Below the pieces are notes generated by a model that worked only from the letters and a program-made list of their open reading frames with translations, ran no database searches and was not told the origin of the DNA. Source: Siphonodentalium dalli (taxonomy: Eukaryota; Mollusca; Scaphopoda; Gadilida; Siphonodentaliidae). From it: DNA of 64,000 nt. This document shows positions 23,388 through 35,942 of the stretch, one piece after another. Each line of letters opens with the position of its first letter. The stretch's first letter is position 1. The DNA is taken from assembly GCA_032622095.1 (NCBI GenBank), contig CP136062.1, positions 1,240,001 to 1,304,000 on the forward strand, written 5' to 3'. Position numbers and translations under genes: made by a program.

Positions 23388-26300
23388 GGAAGCGGTTCTA
23401 TGTAGCAGTCTTGAACCCGAGTTGACCTTCCGGTATGGCGGAAGTAAAATTTACGTTTCGCGCATGCGCTATGTACAATATTTCGTACTTTAAAATGCAG
23501 AGTTAAAATGACGCGAACAAAGTTTTTCATCTGGCTGAATTCAAACTTAATTGGTTAGAACACGTATTTGAATACGATTATCGGAGTTTACCGAAATTGA
23601 ATGTGGTATTGAGTGGGAACGTTACAGCCTTCCATATGATTTCAACGACTATTGGCTGATAAACTGGTTAAAAACTCGATTTGAATTGAAGTTCGGGTGA
23701 CAGTGACTGAGTGACGATGACCGTGAATCGTGATGTTGACATTCACATTGTTGTTGACATTTTTGATTGAATTTTGTTAGCGTCAACACTCGGGTCTCAA
23801 CGAGAGTAATTGAGCAACCTCGGAGATTAAACACTGTGACACCTTGGACACCTGTGTAGACTGATTATACACCAGCGAACATTCTCACAAGAAAAAAACC
23901 ACAACACAAGTGTCTGAAGACAGTGAAGACTTGAAGTGATCTATTATTATTAATGACATTATAATGTTGTCAAATTTATGCAAGTGACTACTGGAACACA
24001 ACAACAACACTCAAGTCTCCACAGTGTGTAATGTATAGCAACAGAAATGAAAATGTACAAACTACAACTGTGGAATTTACAGTTACTATCACTACTGCCT
24101 AGTACTGGCACTAGTAAATTTAAAATGACTGTTTCCAAGTAGTATTTCATGTGGTATAAAATAAACAACCTAACGTGGAAGGTGTATTTAAGTATTTTAT
24201 TAACACTTAGCTCTAGGCTGTTATTAGCCAAATATTCTACAATAAATCTAGTTCAGTCATGAACATAGTGAGTCATAGTGCCTACCCTTCTAGTTCGACT
24301 ACAGCAATCTGCGAGAGCGGTCATAATGACTCATATTGACCTACAATGTCCTACATGTATAATAAATCCTGCTAGAAGCTAAGGTTTGGCACAGCGATAT
24401 AGACATAACATTGGCAATTAAGTTGCCAGTTATAATATATGATTTCTTTCCAATTGCCTGGCATAAAAATTGCTATTGAAATTTGAGAATAGGTGCGATT
24501 GACTTCAGACTCATTTTCACTTCTCATTCCTATGATTTGCATCATAGTAGTCTCAAATTCTCAATCCAGGATTAAATTTCAAGTCTGCCACAGCTAGTGC
24601 GAGTCAATTGTTGTGATCGGGTATTCACAATTGACAGATCGTGTATTTATATTTAATTTAATTACTTAATACTTGATAAGTTGCTCAAAAGTATGTACTA
24701 ACCACTTAACTACATATTGATTCATTTGGTGCAAATTCATAGCAAGTACCATAATAAATCAAATTTGAAAATCAGTGTTCTTGAATCAATCTCTCCATGA
24801 TGTCATCAGTGGTACCATCCCTACCTCTCCCTCACCTGATCTCAGACTCCAACTGATGTTGAATACTAGTACTAATTATAACAGATAGAGGTGATTTCTG
24901 TGTGCCAGATAGTCTGGAACTGTAAGATATATCTAATTGAGAATGATTGTCTGGGAGCCAAATTCAATACTTTACGTTTAAGTATTCCAAAAACTAGATA
25001 GAATGAAGCTCTAATTCATTGTTTTTAGTAGTATTTGAGATCATTTAACTCAATAAATTTATATTCATATGCCCTGCTTTTCTTGTAACATTTTAAGAAT
25101 ACTAGATTAAACTAACTGAATTTCCATTGTTGATGATATTTTTTTCAAACTAAAGTGTTTAAAATAAGAGAAAAGTTAAAATGAATTTGCACATTAAACA
25201 CCTGTTGTTTTTTCTATTTCATTTGCACCAAAACAAAAACACCAAAAATGAATTTTTTGGGAAAAGAGTGAAGACTAAACATTCATAGGGCCATAATTTA
25301 ATTTTCTTCATTTTTTTTTTATTGTAATTCTAGTTTGTTCGATCTAGTATGCTTAATGTTAATATGAGAAAAGTAGAGCATATGGATTTCAATTATTTAA
25401 TTTTGCTCTAGCTTTTAAAATACTTTTCCAGAAAATGTGGAATTTGGCACATTCCCACAGTTTCTTTCTTTAAGTTGATAATTATAAACGCTCTTTATTT
25501 GTAATTGTTAGTGCCTCTTTAAGTCATCTGAGGTCAATATCAACTATCCCATGACACTCCCTGTGTCAATTTATCTGTGTGTGGCTGTGTGCACAAATTA
25601 TCCCACATATCTTCTGAGCTGATAACAAGCACTCTTCATTGATCATCTACATGTACTGGTATGTTTTTTTTACTAAGTTCAAAAAAACGCATTTAGTCCC
25701 TTTAAATACAAAAAATAAATATCAGAATATTTTCGACTAATAGCCTAGTTAGTTTGAAATATACCAGGTATGAAATTCCAAAAAAAATTGGGGTGGGGTG
25801 TCTGGTGGATAAACCCCACCCCTATCACCAATTCACCATGTGCATTGTTTAGTTATAAAAGGGTTAATTCCAATGGAGTATTTAGTATTATTTACTGAAA
25901 ATGAACAAGTCATTCACATTATTTACCCAAAATTCAGTCTAGTTTGGACACAAGTGAAACAGATACATGTATGTACAATACTAGTACTACAATATTGACA
26001 TTTAAATTTGTTATTATATTCCCAATATTGAGCCAATATGGTCATTTATAATTAAACCTTCCATGACTGGGGCTTCTTGAAATTTTGTGTAAACCCTGTG
26101 CCAATGCATTCTCTTACATATATAAAGATCATGTGCCAGTGCATTCTCTTATATATGAGTCTCCCATAGGGATCCTCACATATATGAGAGAATACATAGG
26201 CCTAACAATATTTACCTCGACCTTGTAAACCAGTACATTCTATTATATATGCAGGGCTCCCTATGGGAGATTCATATATACCGGTAAGAGAATGCACTGT

Positions 26301-27377
26301 CACAGGATCATTAATTCTGCAAACGGGTTAATATAATTTATCTTGGCAAAATATGGACAAACTGATTATAAGTCTTCAACAAAGATGCCTTCTGACATTC
26401 TCTGTACATTCTCTGTACAGATTATACAAAGTTTGAAAGCTTTGGGAAATTAATTTGCCAGTTAATTACTAATATTATGGAGTCACTCATTCGTAGCTCC
26501 ATTCATTCATCAATTCAATATTAACTATAAAAGAGTATGAAACTATAATCGATGTAAACAATGTTTCATTGTGTTGACATTTGGCTCTTCAAGTATGAAA
26601 ATCTTCTGGAACAGTTTGTTAATAAGGGCATCTCTTCTCCCCTAGTGGAACCCCCAAGCTGTGTTCCATTCACATAACTTGGCTAACAAACCAAGCGATT
26701 TAATGGAAGTATCGCACATCATACTGCTATGTTATCAAACCACTAGGCATTGCAGTAGAGGATGTCTAACTCTAAGGTTTGAAGGGTGCATAGGAGACCT
26801 GGAATGGGGGGAGGGGAATTAAAATGAAAAATTTATCATTTTTATGCTAAACAACTAGCTTTAAAATTAATTAGATTAGACTGTCACTAGTATATATAGT
26901 ATAAATTAAAAAAACAATTCCATACAACTAAAATTACTGTAATTCATTGATTACATCTGTAAAAGTTCATAAATGTTGTTGTTGTTGTTGTTGACCCTAA
27001 AAGAGTTGTAAAATATGCGAGTTTTAATTACCGTACATCCTTAACTTAAAGAAAATCAAACTTTGAAGACTCAAATTCTCAATCACGGAGTCATAATTAG
27101 ATCTTCACGATCTGTTTCTCTGTTTCCCCGTTTCTGTTCCATACATGTAATAATCCATTGTCCTGTGAGGCAATGCAACACAAATGAAAGAAATTTGAAT
27201 AATTCACGACGAAAACATCGAGTGACCTCGCCCTCAGATTTATGAATGAAAATCCGCATTAGTACGGCGAATTTCGAAAAAGCGCGGCATGTTTACATGT
27301 GACGTCAGTTGGTTGTTACCATGACGCCATACCGGAAGGTCAACTCGGGTTCAAGACTGCTACATAGAACCGCTTCC
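23388..27377. mobile_element. Non-autonomous DNA transposon, 3,990 bp, perfect ends
   Basis: Inverted repeats of 53 bp with no mismatch: 23388-23440 starts GGAAGCGGTTCTATGTAGCA, and 27325-27377 is its exact reverse complement. The 9 bases GCGCTCGAC occur immediately outside both ends (23379-23387 and 27378-27386), a perfect target duplication inside the tandem array. Identity at ends and flanks means a recent insertion. A 9-bp duplication fits Mutator-like or related families; hAT would give 8. The interior is AT-rich, with no transposase and no frame over about 90 codons, so it must be mobilised in trans. It carries a further MITE at 26094-26307. Confidence 0.9.
26094..26307. mobile_element. 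Small palindromic MITE nested in the 3,990-bp element
   Basis: Ends CCTGTGCCAATGCATTCTCT and the inverse TAAGAGAATGCACTGTCACA then GG. The inside has two stem pairs around CTCCCATAGGG / CCCTATGGGAG. The end word CCTGTGCCAATGCATT also occurs in both terminal repeats of the ATPase element (35518 and, inverted, 38617-38632). Confidence 0.55.
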
Positions 27378-27510
27378 GCGCTCGACAGTCGATGAAACTT
27401 TCAAAGTAAACAAAGCACAATCAATGCTATTTTGTGATTAAATATCGATAGATAATAGATAATAATGTTCGATAGTTACCATTGCATCGGAATGCGAAGC
27501 TTTTGTGGAT
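27378..27510. repeat. Local tandem repeat, right part
   Basis: Continues the array interrupted at 23387: GCGCTCGACAGTCGATGAAA, then GATAGTTACCATTGCATCGG and AATGCGAAGCTTTTGTGG. Confidence 0.75.
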
Positions 27511-29600
27511 AAACTGTGTTATGAGATCCATAATGAATGATAGTTTTGTTGAGATAATTTCAACAAAATTCGCCAGAGATTTTTTCACTTGAGCCTCGAT
27601 TTCAATTCACGAAACTCGTCTTCTGATTGGACTAGAGTAGGTGTGTGTGAATATGTGTACTTTTGAAAAAACGTACGCATAGTTTCATGTTTATTATATC
27701 ATATGTAATGACTCTCTAATGTGTATAAGATTGTTATGCGGGGTAGCATCACTAAATTCACCCTCTGTGGACTTCATTTCTTAGCCGAAAATTCAGTATA
27801 TCGCAACCCCAACTTATTTTTACAATGCAACAATGTGACTAAATATATGTAAATATGTTAGATTCGACACCATCAATATGTTGGCATTTATATATTATGG
27901 GTGCCCACCGTTTTTTATGATCACTTTCAAATGGACGTTTCAACACATTTTGTATCAAAAAAATATAATATGTCTACAAAAAAAGGTAGAACGTTCTCAA
28001 AATTGAACGTTTGTGATAGCGTTCGTTATCATATGGATTATGCGTGATGCCTAGCTATTTTATAATTGATATGAATTACTTTGTCATTTTGTATATAATT
28101 ATGGCAAGCGAAAAACTGATTTTGGACCGTCCTATCATCATGTCAATTATTATTAATAACTAAATAAATTTGGACGCATCAATACAGATGAAATTTGGGA
28201 ATTATGCTACATGGCGTCAAATCAAACGACAAGCTCTAAAAGCAATTAAGAAACATGCAATATGAACATATTGAAACTTTGAATGATAAACATAAGGTAA
28301 CTTTAAAAAGTCAAAGTTCAGATATAAGATGCATGTGTTAATAAGTGTTATATATGTACTAACCTTTTGGACGTTGAGAATCTCTGAAAGTATGAAGTAG
28401 AACTGAACACTGAACTATATATTAGATTTAATTCTATGTCCACCATTTCTCATATATATATATATATATATTACATTGTTGTTGTTGGATTATTGTCACC
28501 CCATAATCACGGAAGTGTCCAATGAGCTCGAATTATCCGCCCATGATGGGGCTTCGGGGGCGTAAACTTAACACCCATGTCCTATTCGCTGGGTGTGATA
28601 TAATTAAGGTCGGAAGATAAGAAGGATTAACGAGGGCGGCCAATTTAAGCAGATATTACAAAGATTCATATAAGCTTATCTCACCTGGCATTGTTTTCAA
28701 AACAATTACCACCACATTTTTGACAATTAATTCCTTTGTATAAATTTGGTGAATCAAACAGATTCAGTTGATGTGCTATGCTTTGATATCTAAGACATGA
28801 ATTCACTTGTGACTGGCGAGATGTGCAATATTTACAAACGTTCCACACTAATATTGTTATTTCCATCAATATTCTACCAATTTATATTGGTTCAAAAATC
28901 AAACAATAATATCAATTGAAAATATCTGTCAGAAATATTTGGCATGAAGTTCCCAATTGTTGATAAAGTTGAGGTGAGACACCCACAATTTCTGAATTTG
29001 AAAGATTTAAAAACAGTTATATCAGAATTATTCAACTGTGTGACATGCATGCGGTTTCTAACTGTTGGGGTGAGACTATTAGAGGGATGATAACATAATG
29101 TCGATATGTACACGCATATAAATAGGCATACCAGTGAAAATGTCAATATAAATAACTGGGATAAATTTGTAAGCTGAATAATTTCCAATTATTTATTATT
29201 ACTATTTTTTTTTAATCGGAAATTATTGTATACCAAGTAACGCTCTTTATTGTTCTATGATTAGAAACATTGTACCGAATTAACTATACATGTATATGAT
29301 GTAACAATCCAGAAAGCGAACAGAGAAAGAGAGGGAGAAAAAGAGAGAGAGACACACACACAGGGAGAGAGAGAGAGAGAGAGAGAGCGGGGGGGGTAAG
29401 ACAGACACCACCTCGGGCTTTTAACCATATATGATCGGATTATCTGTATACAGTTAACGTGATGACTATATATAAGTTTAGTCTAAATCAGTCACAGTTT
29501 TCGAGCATACCGCGGGCACCACCCCATTACACTTCCGCACCACAAAATATTTAATCGACGCTATAATAGATGTTTCCCCACTGGAAATCAGCTGTCAAAC
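27511..29600. other. Non-coding stretch with microsatellites
   Basis: A fragment of the hAT-like MITE (GGGGTAGCATCACTAAATTC) lies at 27739-27781. (AT)n is near 28455-28472 and a (GA)n run with GACACACACA near 29325-29390. ATAAAGAGCG (inverted) is at 29241. No exon was supported. Confidence 0.4.
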
Positions 29601-29702
29601 TTGCCCAGATACACGAATGTGGATATCTTCACTGTGCGCGGATCACGAATCCACGCCTGCTGATATTAGAACCAGCTTCGCCAGCACCTATATAATTATG
29701 GA

Positions 29703-30320
29703 CATAAACAGTGCCACTTCCCTTCGGCACCTTAATATTGAAGGCGAAATTTTCGAAGTCCACCACTATCTCAGAAAAAGTGAAAACAATCACCTTTGAC
29801 CCAAAATTTGGGTAGGAGAGTACGAATTAGATCACAACAAAGAATTTAACTTGAGGAAAAACAATAAGTGGTTGAATCTCCACCGAATTTCGATCCAGAC
29901 CAAATTAGCCCAGATTGAAATTCAGATTGAAATTCAAACCTATAGATCGAGTAATTTCTCGAAGCTGAGCGTTAGTTTGCCGGATTCTCTTATGGAAAGT
30001 ATAAAAATTACAAAGTTTCAGCTCGATCTAGCCATAAACAGTGACACTTCCCTTCGGCACCTTAATATTGAAGGCGAAATTTTCGAAGTCCAGCATGCAC
30101 TATCTCAGAAAAAGTGAAAACAATCATGCACTTTTGACCCAAAATTCGAGCAGGGGAGCATGAATTGGAACACAACAATGAACTTGAGGCAAAAGGTACT
30201 CAATCCGATCAGGCCTTCATAAATTACTATTTTACGCGAATCTCCACCGAATTTCGAACTTCGATCCAACTTCACTCGAATCTCCACCGAATTTCGAACT
30301 TCGAAGTTCGATCCAACTTC
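29703..30320 (+). repeat. Two direct copies of a ~95-bp unit plus a short tandem duplication
   Basis: CACTTCCCTTCGGCACCTTA then ATATTGAAGGCGAAATTTTC appears at 29717 and again at 30046, followed each time by TATCTCAGAAAAAGTGAAAA. At 30236-30312 a ~46-bp unit, CGAATCTCCACCGAATTTCG, is repeated directly. The matching short open frames follow from the duplication and have no recognised domain. Confidence 0.55.
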
Positions 30321-30717
30321 ACGAACCCAAATAATTCTCATAATGTAATTATTATATTTTCACGTATATGTTAGAGCTAGAATAAAATATTGTTTATACC
30401 AAATAATTTCCGATTCAGTCCAAGAATTGATTGACACTGACCGCTAAAGTTTGTAATTTAAAGTTCCACATTCACTAGAATTCACAAAAAGATGATGAAT
30501 GTTTAGTTATTTTCTTTTGAAATTGGAAGTCAGAAACTTTATCGATGAATAAATATCACCAGTAAATAGCCATTAAAGTACCACGTGTATCAATCATTGT
30601 TCCCAGATGTGAAGGGTTGCAAATAATATTTTTTTTAATGAGAATTTGAGATATATTACATAGTTTGAGTTTGGGATGGAAAAAAGAAAGAAAATCGTCT
30701 GAGATAGTGGCGAAATA

Positions 30718-32700
30718 TTTGCCATCATGTTGGTACTGGGTTGCCTGCGCCGACCGGTACCGACTGACTGCTGGTAAACTTCACGGCATGCCGACTCGAC
30801 ACCGCGCGGCACCGGCCTGAATAGGCTACCTCACCTTATTACATTCTATAAAATGAATAAGTATAAACTTTTTATGACTTTTGAATGATTTTATGACAGA
30901 ATATTTCAAATCGCGTTGTATTGTGGTGATTTAATCGGAGATAATACGAGGTGGATTTTTTTTGTTTGATTACCGGCTTTTTGCCTATACATATGGCCGG
31001 TATCGACCACCTGCACGAACTATTTGCCATCATGTTGGTACTGGGTTGCCTGTGCCGGACGGTACCGACTGACTGCCGGCAACCATCGCGGCATGCCGAC
31101 TCGGCACCGGCACCGGCCTGAATAGGCTACCATCACCGTATTACATTCTATAAACTGAACAAGTATAAACTTTTCATGACTTTTGAATGATATAATATAA
31201 GAACGACGAGAACGTGTCAAATAACCTTGTATTGTGAATTTGTGATGATTTAATCGGAAATAATACGAGGTGGATTTTGCGCCGGATTGCCGGCTTGTTG
31301 CCTACATATGGCCGGTACCGACTACCTGCACGGAATATTTGCCATCATGTTGGTACTGGGTTGCCTGTACCGGCCGGTGCCGACTGACTGCCGGAAACCA
31401 TCGCGGCATGCCGACTCGGCACCGGCACCGGCCTGAACAGGCTGCCATCACCGAATTACATTCTATAAACTGAACAAGCATAAACTTTTCATGACTTTTG
31501 AATTATATAATATCAGAACGTGTCAAATAACCTTGTATTGTGAATTTGTGATGATTTAATCGGAAATAATACGAGGTGGATTTTGCGTCGGATTGCCAAC
31601 TTGTTGCCTACATATGGCCGGTACCGACTACCTGCACGAAATATTTGCCATCATGTTGGTACTGGTTTGCCTGTGCCGGACGGTACCGACTGACTGTCGG
31701 CAACCATCGCGGCATGCCGACTCGGCACCGGCACCGGCCTGAATAGGCTACCATCACCGTATTACATTCTATAAACTGAACAAGTATAAACTTTCCATGA
31801 CTTTTGAATTATATAATATCAGAACATGTCAAATAACCTTGTATTGTGAATTTGTGATGATTTAATCGGAAATAATACGAGGTGGATTTTGCGTCGGATT
31901 GCCGGCTTGTTGCCTACATATGGCCGGTACCGACTACCTGCACGGAATATTTGCCATCATGTTGGTACTGGGTTTCCTGTACCGGCCGGTGCCGACTGCC
32001 TGCCGGAAACCATCGCGGCATGCCGACTCGGCACCGGCACCGGCCTGAACAGGCTGCCATCACCGAATTACATTCTATAAACTGAACAAGTATAAACTTT
32101 CCATGACTTTTGAATTATATAATATCAGAACGTGTCAAATAACCTTGTATTGTGAATTTGTGATGATTTAATCGGAAATAATACGAGGTGGATTTTGCGT
32201 CGGATTGCCGACTTGTTGCCTACATATGGCCGGTACCGACTACCTGCACGAAATATTTGCCATCATGTTGGTACTGGTTTGCCTGTGCCGGACGGTACCG
32301 ACTGACTGTCGGCAACCATCGCGGCATGCCGACTCGGCACCGGCACCGGCCTGAATAGGCTGCCATCACCGAATTACATTCTATAAACTGAACAAGTATA
32401 AACTTTCCATGACTTTTGAATTATATAATATCAGAACATGTCAAATAACCTTGTATTGTGAATTTGTGATGATTTAATCGGAAATAATACGAGGTGGATT
32501 TTGCGTCGGATTGCCGGTTTGTTGCCTACATATGGCCGGTACCGACTACCTGCACGGAATATTTGCCATCATGTTGGTAATGGGTTGCCTGTACCGGCCG
32601 GTGCCGGTAGACTGTTGGCATGCCGGTGCCAGCACTGCCGGTATGAACCAGAATGTGGCCGGTACCGGCCGGCACAGGCATGTTTACTGGGATTGATTTA
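30718..32700. repeat. 306-bp satellite, alternating A/B subtypes
   Basis: Units begin TTTGCCATCATGTTGGTACT at 30718, 31023, 31338, 31644, 31950, 32256 and 32562 (spacing 305, 315, then 306 each). Each has a GC-rich half with GGCATGCCGACTCGGCACCG and GGCCGGTACCGACTACCTGC, and an AT-rich half with ATTTAATCGGAAATAATACG. Type A has GGACGGTACCGAC, type B has GGCCGGTGCCGAC, and they alternate from 31023. The last unit switches into GCCGGTACCGGCCGGCACAG and ends near 32700. Short frames here are by-products. Confidence 0.9.
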
Positions 32701-32719
32701 AAATTGTAAGTTGTCATGA

Positions 32720-33949
32720 TGTAAATTAGATATGAGGAAAATTGCTTGCATTTCAATCAAATGTAGCATTGTAGCTTGCCAGTGTTATATAAACTAGGAA
32801 ACATAATAGGCGCGTTGTTGCTTTTCAAGTTTAGGCGTGAATGACGTCATTCATTTTTACAATACCATGGAACAGCATTTCGACGAGATGAAAATCCGGA
32901 CAAGAAAAATGGGTTAAAAATCACGTGACTTCCGCTTCGCTTTCGCATAGAATCATGGGAACAATAATATCCCAAAAAGAAACGGTGACACAGAATCGGA
33001 AGTGGACCAACGGGATGGTTATAAAATTAACAACTTTAGTTTTTCTGAACAATTCCTACGTGATTTTGGCCTATAGATTAGTTTCGTTTGACCAATTTCG
33101 TTGGTTAGCTGAATAAAATCAGCGAATACGTCATGACATGGTCCATGACGTCATTTGCGTCATTTGGTGTTGTGGGCTAGAATCCAGAAAAAATTGGTCT
33201 CCGCAGGAAACACTGATTTCACATCAGTATACTAGACTTGGTTGCATTTATAACCGTTTTCGCAAAAGATATATGCGAAAATAGCACAAGCAAACGTGCC
33301 TGCTTCAGAATCAAATTACCACAGTTGAATAGCCAAGGATGTACCCTTTCCAACAATGTATAGCACGACATCGTGTGTTGCGCCGATGTTTACTTATGGT
33401 GTTTTGTAATAACGATCCCGCCTTAACTGCGTGTGATTTTCCTCCGGACAAATTGCTTAGCGAAAAATCCCCCTAATAGGCGGACAACATATTCAATAAG
33501 TTCCCGTCTCGCAACGATTTGGCCTCACAGACATATCGCGGCTTATCAATTCCTTCGAGATAAATGATTGAACCAATCTACCCTAACAAGGGGGATTTTT
33601 TCACGGTTGTATGTCGCGCGAATAGTATTGGCTGGCTGCCAGGTATTCACACCCAACATCGGAACGCGGCTTATTATTTGAAATCATTTGTGAGCAGTGG
33701 TGGCGGCGAGGGAGTCAAATTATATGTCCATCATAACATGGGTCGCCTTCGTTGGAGAAGTTGGAATTAAGCCTCAACCAAATTTGTTGTCAAGTTGATG
33801 TGGGGGGCTTATATGACCTTGACCTTGACCATAAAACGACCTTGACCTCTGTTGAAAGACATCTCACTTAAATGGCCATTTTGCTAGATATGTGTTGCGA
33901 TGTACGCGCTCATGTCAATATTCAGAGGCCTTTTATAGCTATCCTTTAG
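32720..33949. other. Non-coding stretch
   Basis: A higher-GC segment (32880-33780) has short open frames at 32925 and 33564 but no domain or splice pattern I could support. TATGACCTTGACCTTGACC at about 33811 begins the same motif content as the 51-54 kb array. Confidence 0.4.
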
Positions 33950-34800
33950 AAATATACCGGTATCGAGGCTCCTACATACTCGAGTCTGTATCTGACGAAC
34001 AGAAACATGGGAGTACGATATCAATTTAAACTTGACCTCCATAAAGAATCTATTATATATTTGAGGAAAGTTTGTGGTCTGTGCGTGTGGGTGTGTATGT
34101 GTGTGTGTGTGTGTGTTTACGCGATGGAATCGGAAACGGCTAACCGATTTTGACGAAACTTGGTACGGGTATGTAGTTTGACCTGAAGACTAACATGGGT
34201 ATATCCGTTTGCCCGTGCGGCGTGACCTTGACATTCAAATGACCTTGAACTCAAGTTCTCCGCTGAGCCGATTTTCACCAAATTTGGTATGTGGGGGTAG
34301 TTTCAGGCGCTGAGCAATTTCGTCACACCCGGATGCCCGTGCGGCGTGAACTTGAGATTTTAAATGACATTGAACTGTATCTGGGTATCCACTGGGCCGA
34401 TTTCCACCACTTTTTGGGGGTGTTGGTGTAGATGGGGATGCCAACAAATTTCGTCTCACCCACATGCCCGTCAGACAGGTACCCAGCTAAAACCTAATGT
34501 ATAGTTTGTGACTTTTGTCTGTTAGCTATGGCCGGGAAAACTTCCGGACGGATTTCGAAGAAACTTGATACCTAAGTGTACGTTTGTCCGGGAAGTGTTT
34601 TGGATGGGTCAAAGTGTGATGCTTGATCCCAAAATGGTCGATTCAAGATCAAATCGGGTAATAGTGGCGGATTTCGACGATATTCGATAGCTAGGGATAC
34701 TTTTGTCCGGGCAGTGTTTTGGACGGCTTAACTCGTAACCCCGACCTGACATTGACATTCAAAACGGTAAATTCAAGGTCAAATCTGGTCAAATTTCGCA
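33950..34800 (-). repeat. GACCTTGA-rich dispersed element, inverted copy
   Basis: Reverse orientation of the family at 51190-54780. GGCTCCTACATACTCGAGTC, then TGTATCTGACGAACAGAAAC and CTATTATATATTTG match the inverse of 54665-54780. Next come a (GT)n run, ACGCGATGGAATCGGAAACG and TTTTGACGAAACTTGGTACG, the inverse of the family's 3' part. This shows that the ~100 bp beyond the AATATATAATAG tail belong to the element. Confidence 0.7.
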
Positions 34801-35065
34801 TAACTAGATCCGACGAAGCACCGCGTGTGGTTGCCCCGTTACGTGTCACGTACGATCATATTACAAATTGACTATCGCTCAGAAACAGGCTGACGTCACT
34901 TGTGACGTAAATATATGCATCACTACGCGTGACGCACATTCCTTGTAGCGTCGTGTTTGTGTCTCTCGGTGTGGATACACATTCAAAGTAGGCTAAACAT
35001 CGGAGTAGTTGAATTGGATGAACAAATCAAAAATAATAATTATGGCATAAATAAAATACACGCAT

Positions 35066-35189
35066 ACTAGTCGAGAGTACATAATTTTCACCACTCGTGG
35101 TATTATGGTTTTAACCACTCGCCAAAAGGTTCGTGGTTAAAACCACAATTCCACTCGTGGTGAAAATTTTGTATTCTCGGCTACTATGG
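35066..35189. mobile_element. Foldback MITE beside the ATPase element
   Basis: Left arm TTTTCACCACTCGTGG and ATGGTTTTAACCACTCG; right arm CGTGGTTAAAACCAC and CCACTCGTGGTGAAAA. The ends CTAGTCGAGAGTAC / GTATTCTCGGCTAC pair as well. It stops about 30 bp before the left end of the ATPase element. Confidence 0.65.
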
Positions 35190-35221
35190 GTGTATTCTAT
35201 ATATACACGTATAAACACCAT

Positions 35222-35556
35222 TGATGATACAGGGCCCAGTTGGTTGCAAATCAGGAACGATAACTCTATCCGACCTACATTCTCTGCAGTACTCCCGTCG
35301 GTGTTAGACAGTTTGACCTATATTTTCCCACGCATTGCATCATGGTCTATGTGTATACCGGTTGGGCATGTCCAAAAAATTTCAAAAACTTCAAAAACTT
35401 CAAAAATTTCACAAATTTCACAAATTTCACAAATTTCAAAAAACTTCAAAAATTAAACAAAATTCAGGATTTGACCCGCCATATCAAATCCAGTCGGAAG
35501 TCGGGATTTTGTTATCCTGTGCCAATGCATTATCTTAAATATGCGAGTCGACCAGC

Positions 35557-35617
<61 letters not shown>

Positions 35618-35790
35618 CGTAATGCGCATGTCAACGCCGCCGCCGCCGGCGGCGGCGGCAACTACATAATCCTATGGCATGCACAGAAATTGGCGGCGGG
35701 GCGGCGGTTCAGGATTTAGTCAAAAATATGGCTTGTTGCCATTCATCGGAAAGCTATGGGGGTACGGTGGTGAGCGCCACCGAAAAAAAC
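35222..35790 (+). repeat. Left terminal inverted repeat of the ATPase element
   Basis: Modules from outside in: a unique ~150 bp; A-rich ~9-bp repeats (AAATTTCAC / AAAACTTC, 35376-35455); CCTGTGCCAATGCATTATCT; a GGC trinucleotide run (35558-35617) and a shorter one; CAGGATTTAGTC with GGCTTGTTGCCATTCATCGG; and an inner end near CACCGAAAAAAAC. Most modules also occur elsewhere in the window as separate repeats. Confidence 0.85.
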
Positions 35791-35857
35791 AAGTGAGCGA
35801 GGGAAAAAAGAGAAAAATAACATGACAAGTGGTACATAGTACAATTTATTATATTAA

Positions 35858-35942
35858 CTATTCACTGTCACTTTCGTCCGAATTGTCATCACTTTCGTCA
35901 GATGTGTCATTTGTTTCGTCCATGAACTTTTCTAGCAATGGT
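35858..35942 (-). pseudogene. Acidic C-terminal tail of the ATPase, out of frame
   Basis: In the frame shifted by one base, minus-strand codons downstream of the TAG at 35943 encode a run rich in Asp, Glu and Ser (DETNDTSDESDDNSDESD) ending at TAG 35860-35858, about 10 bases before AATAAA. Such an acidic end is a sensible terminus for this protein, so an indel close to 35945 probably cut it off. Confidence 0.6.

Noticed and set aside
30594-32756. Several 60-76-codon frames in the satellite
   Set aside because: They repeat with the 306-bp unit and occur on both strands.
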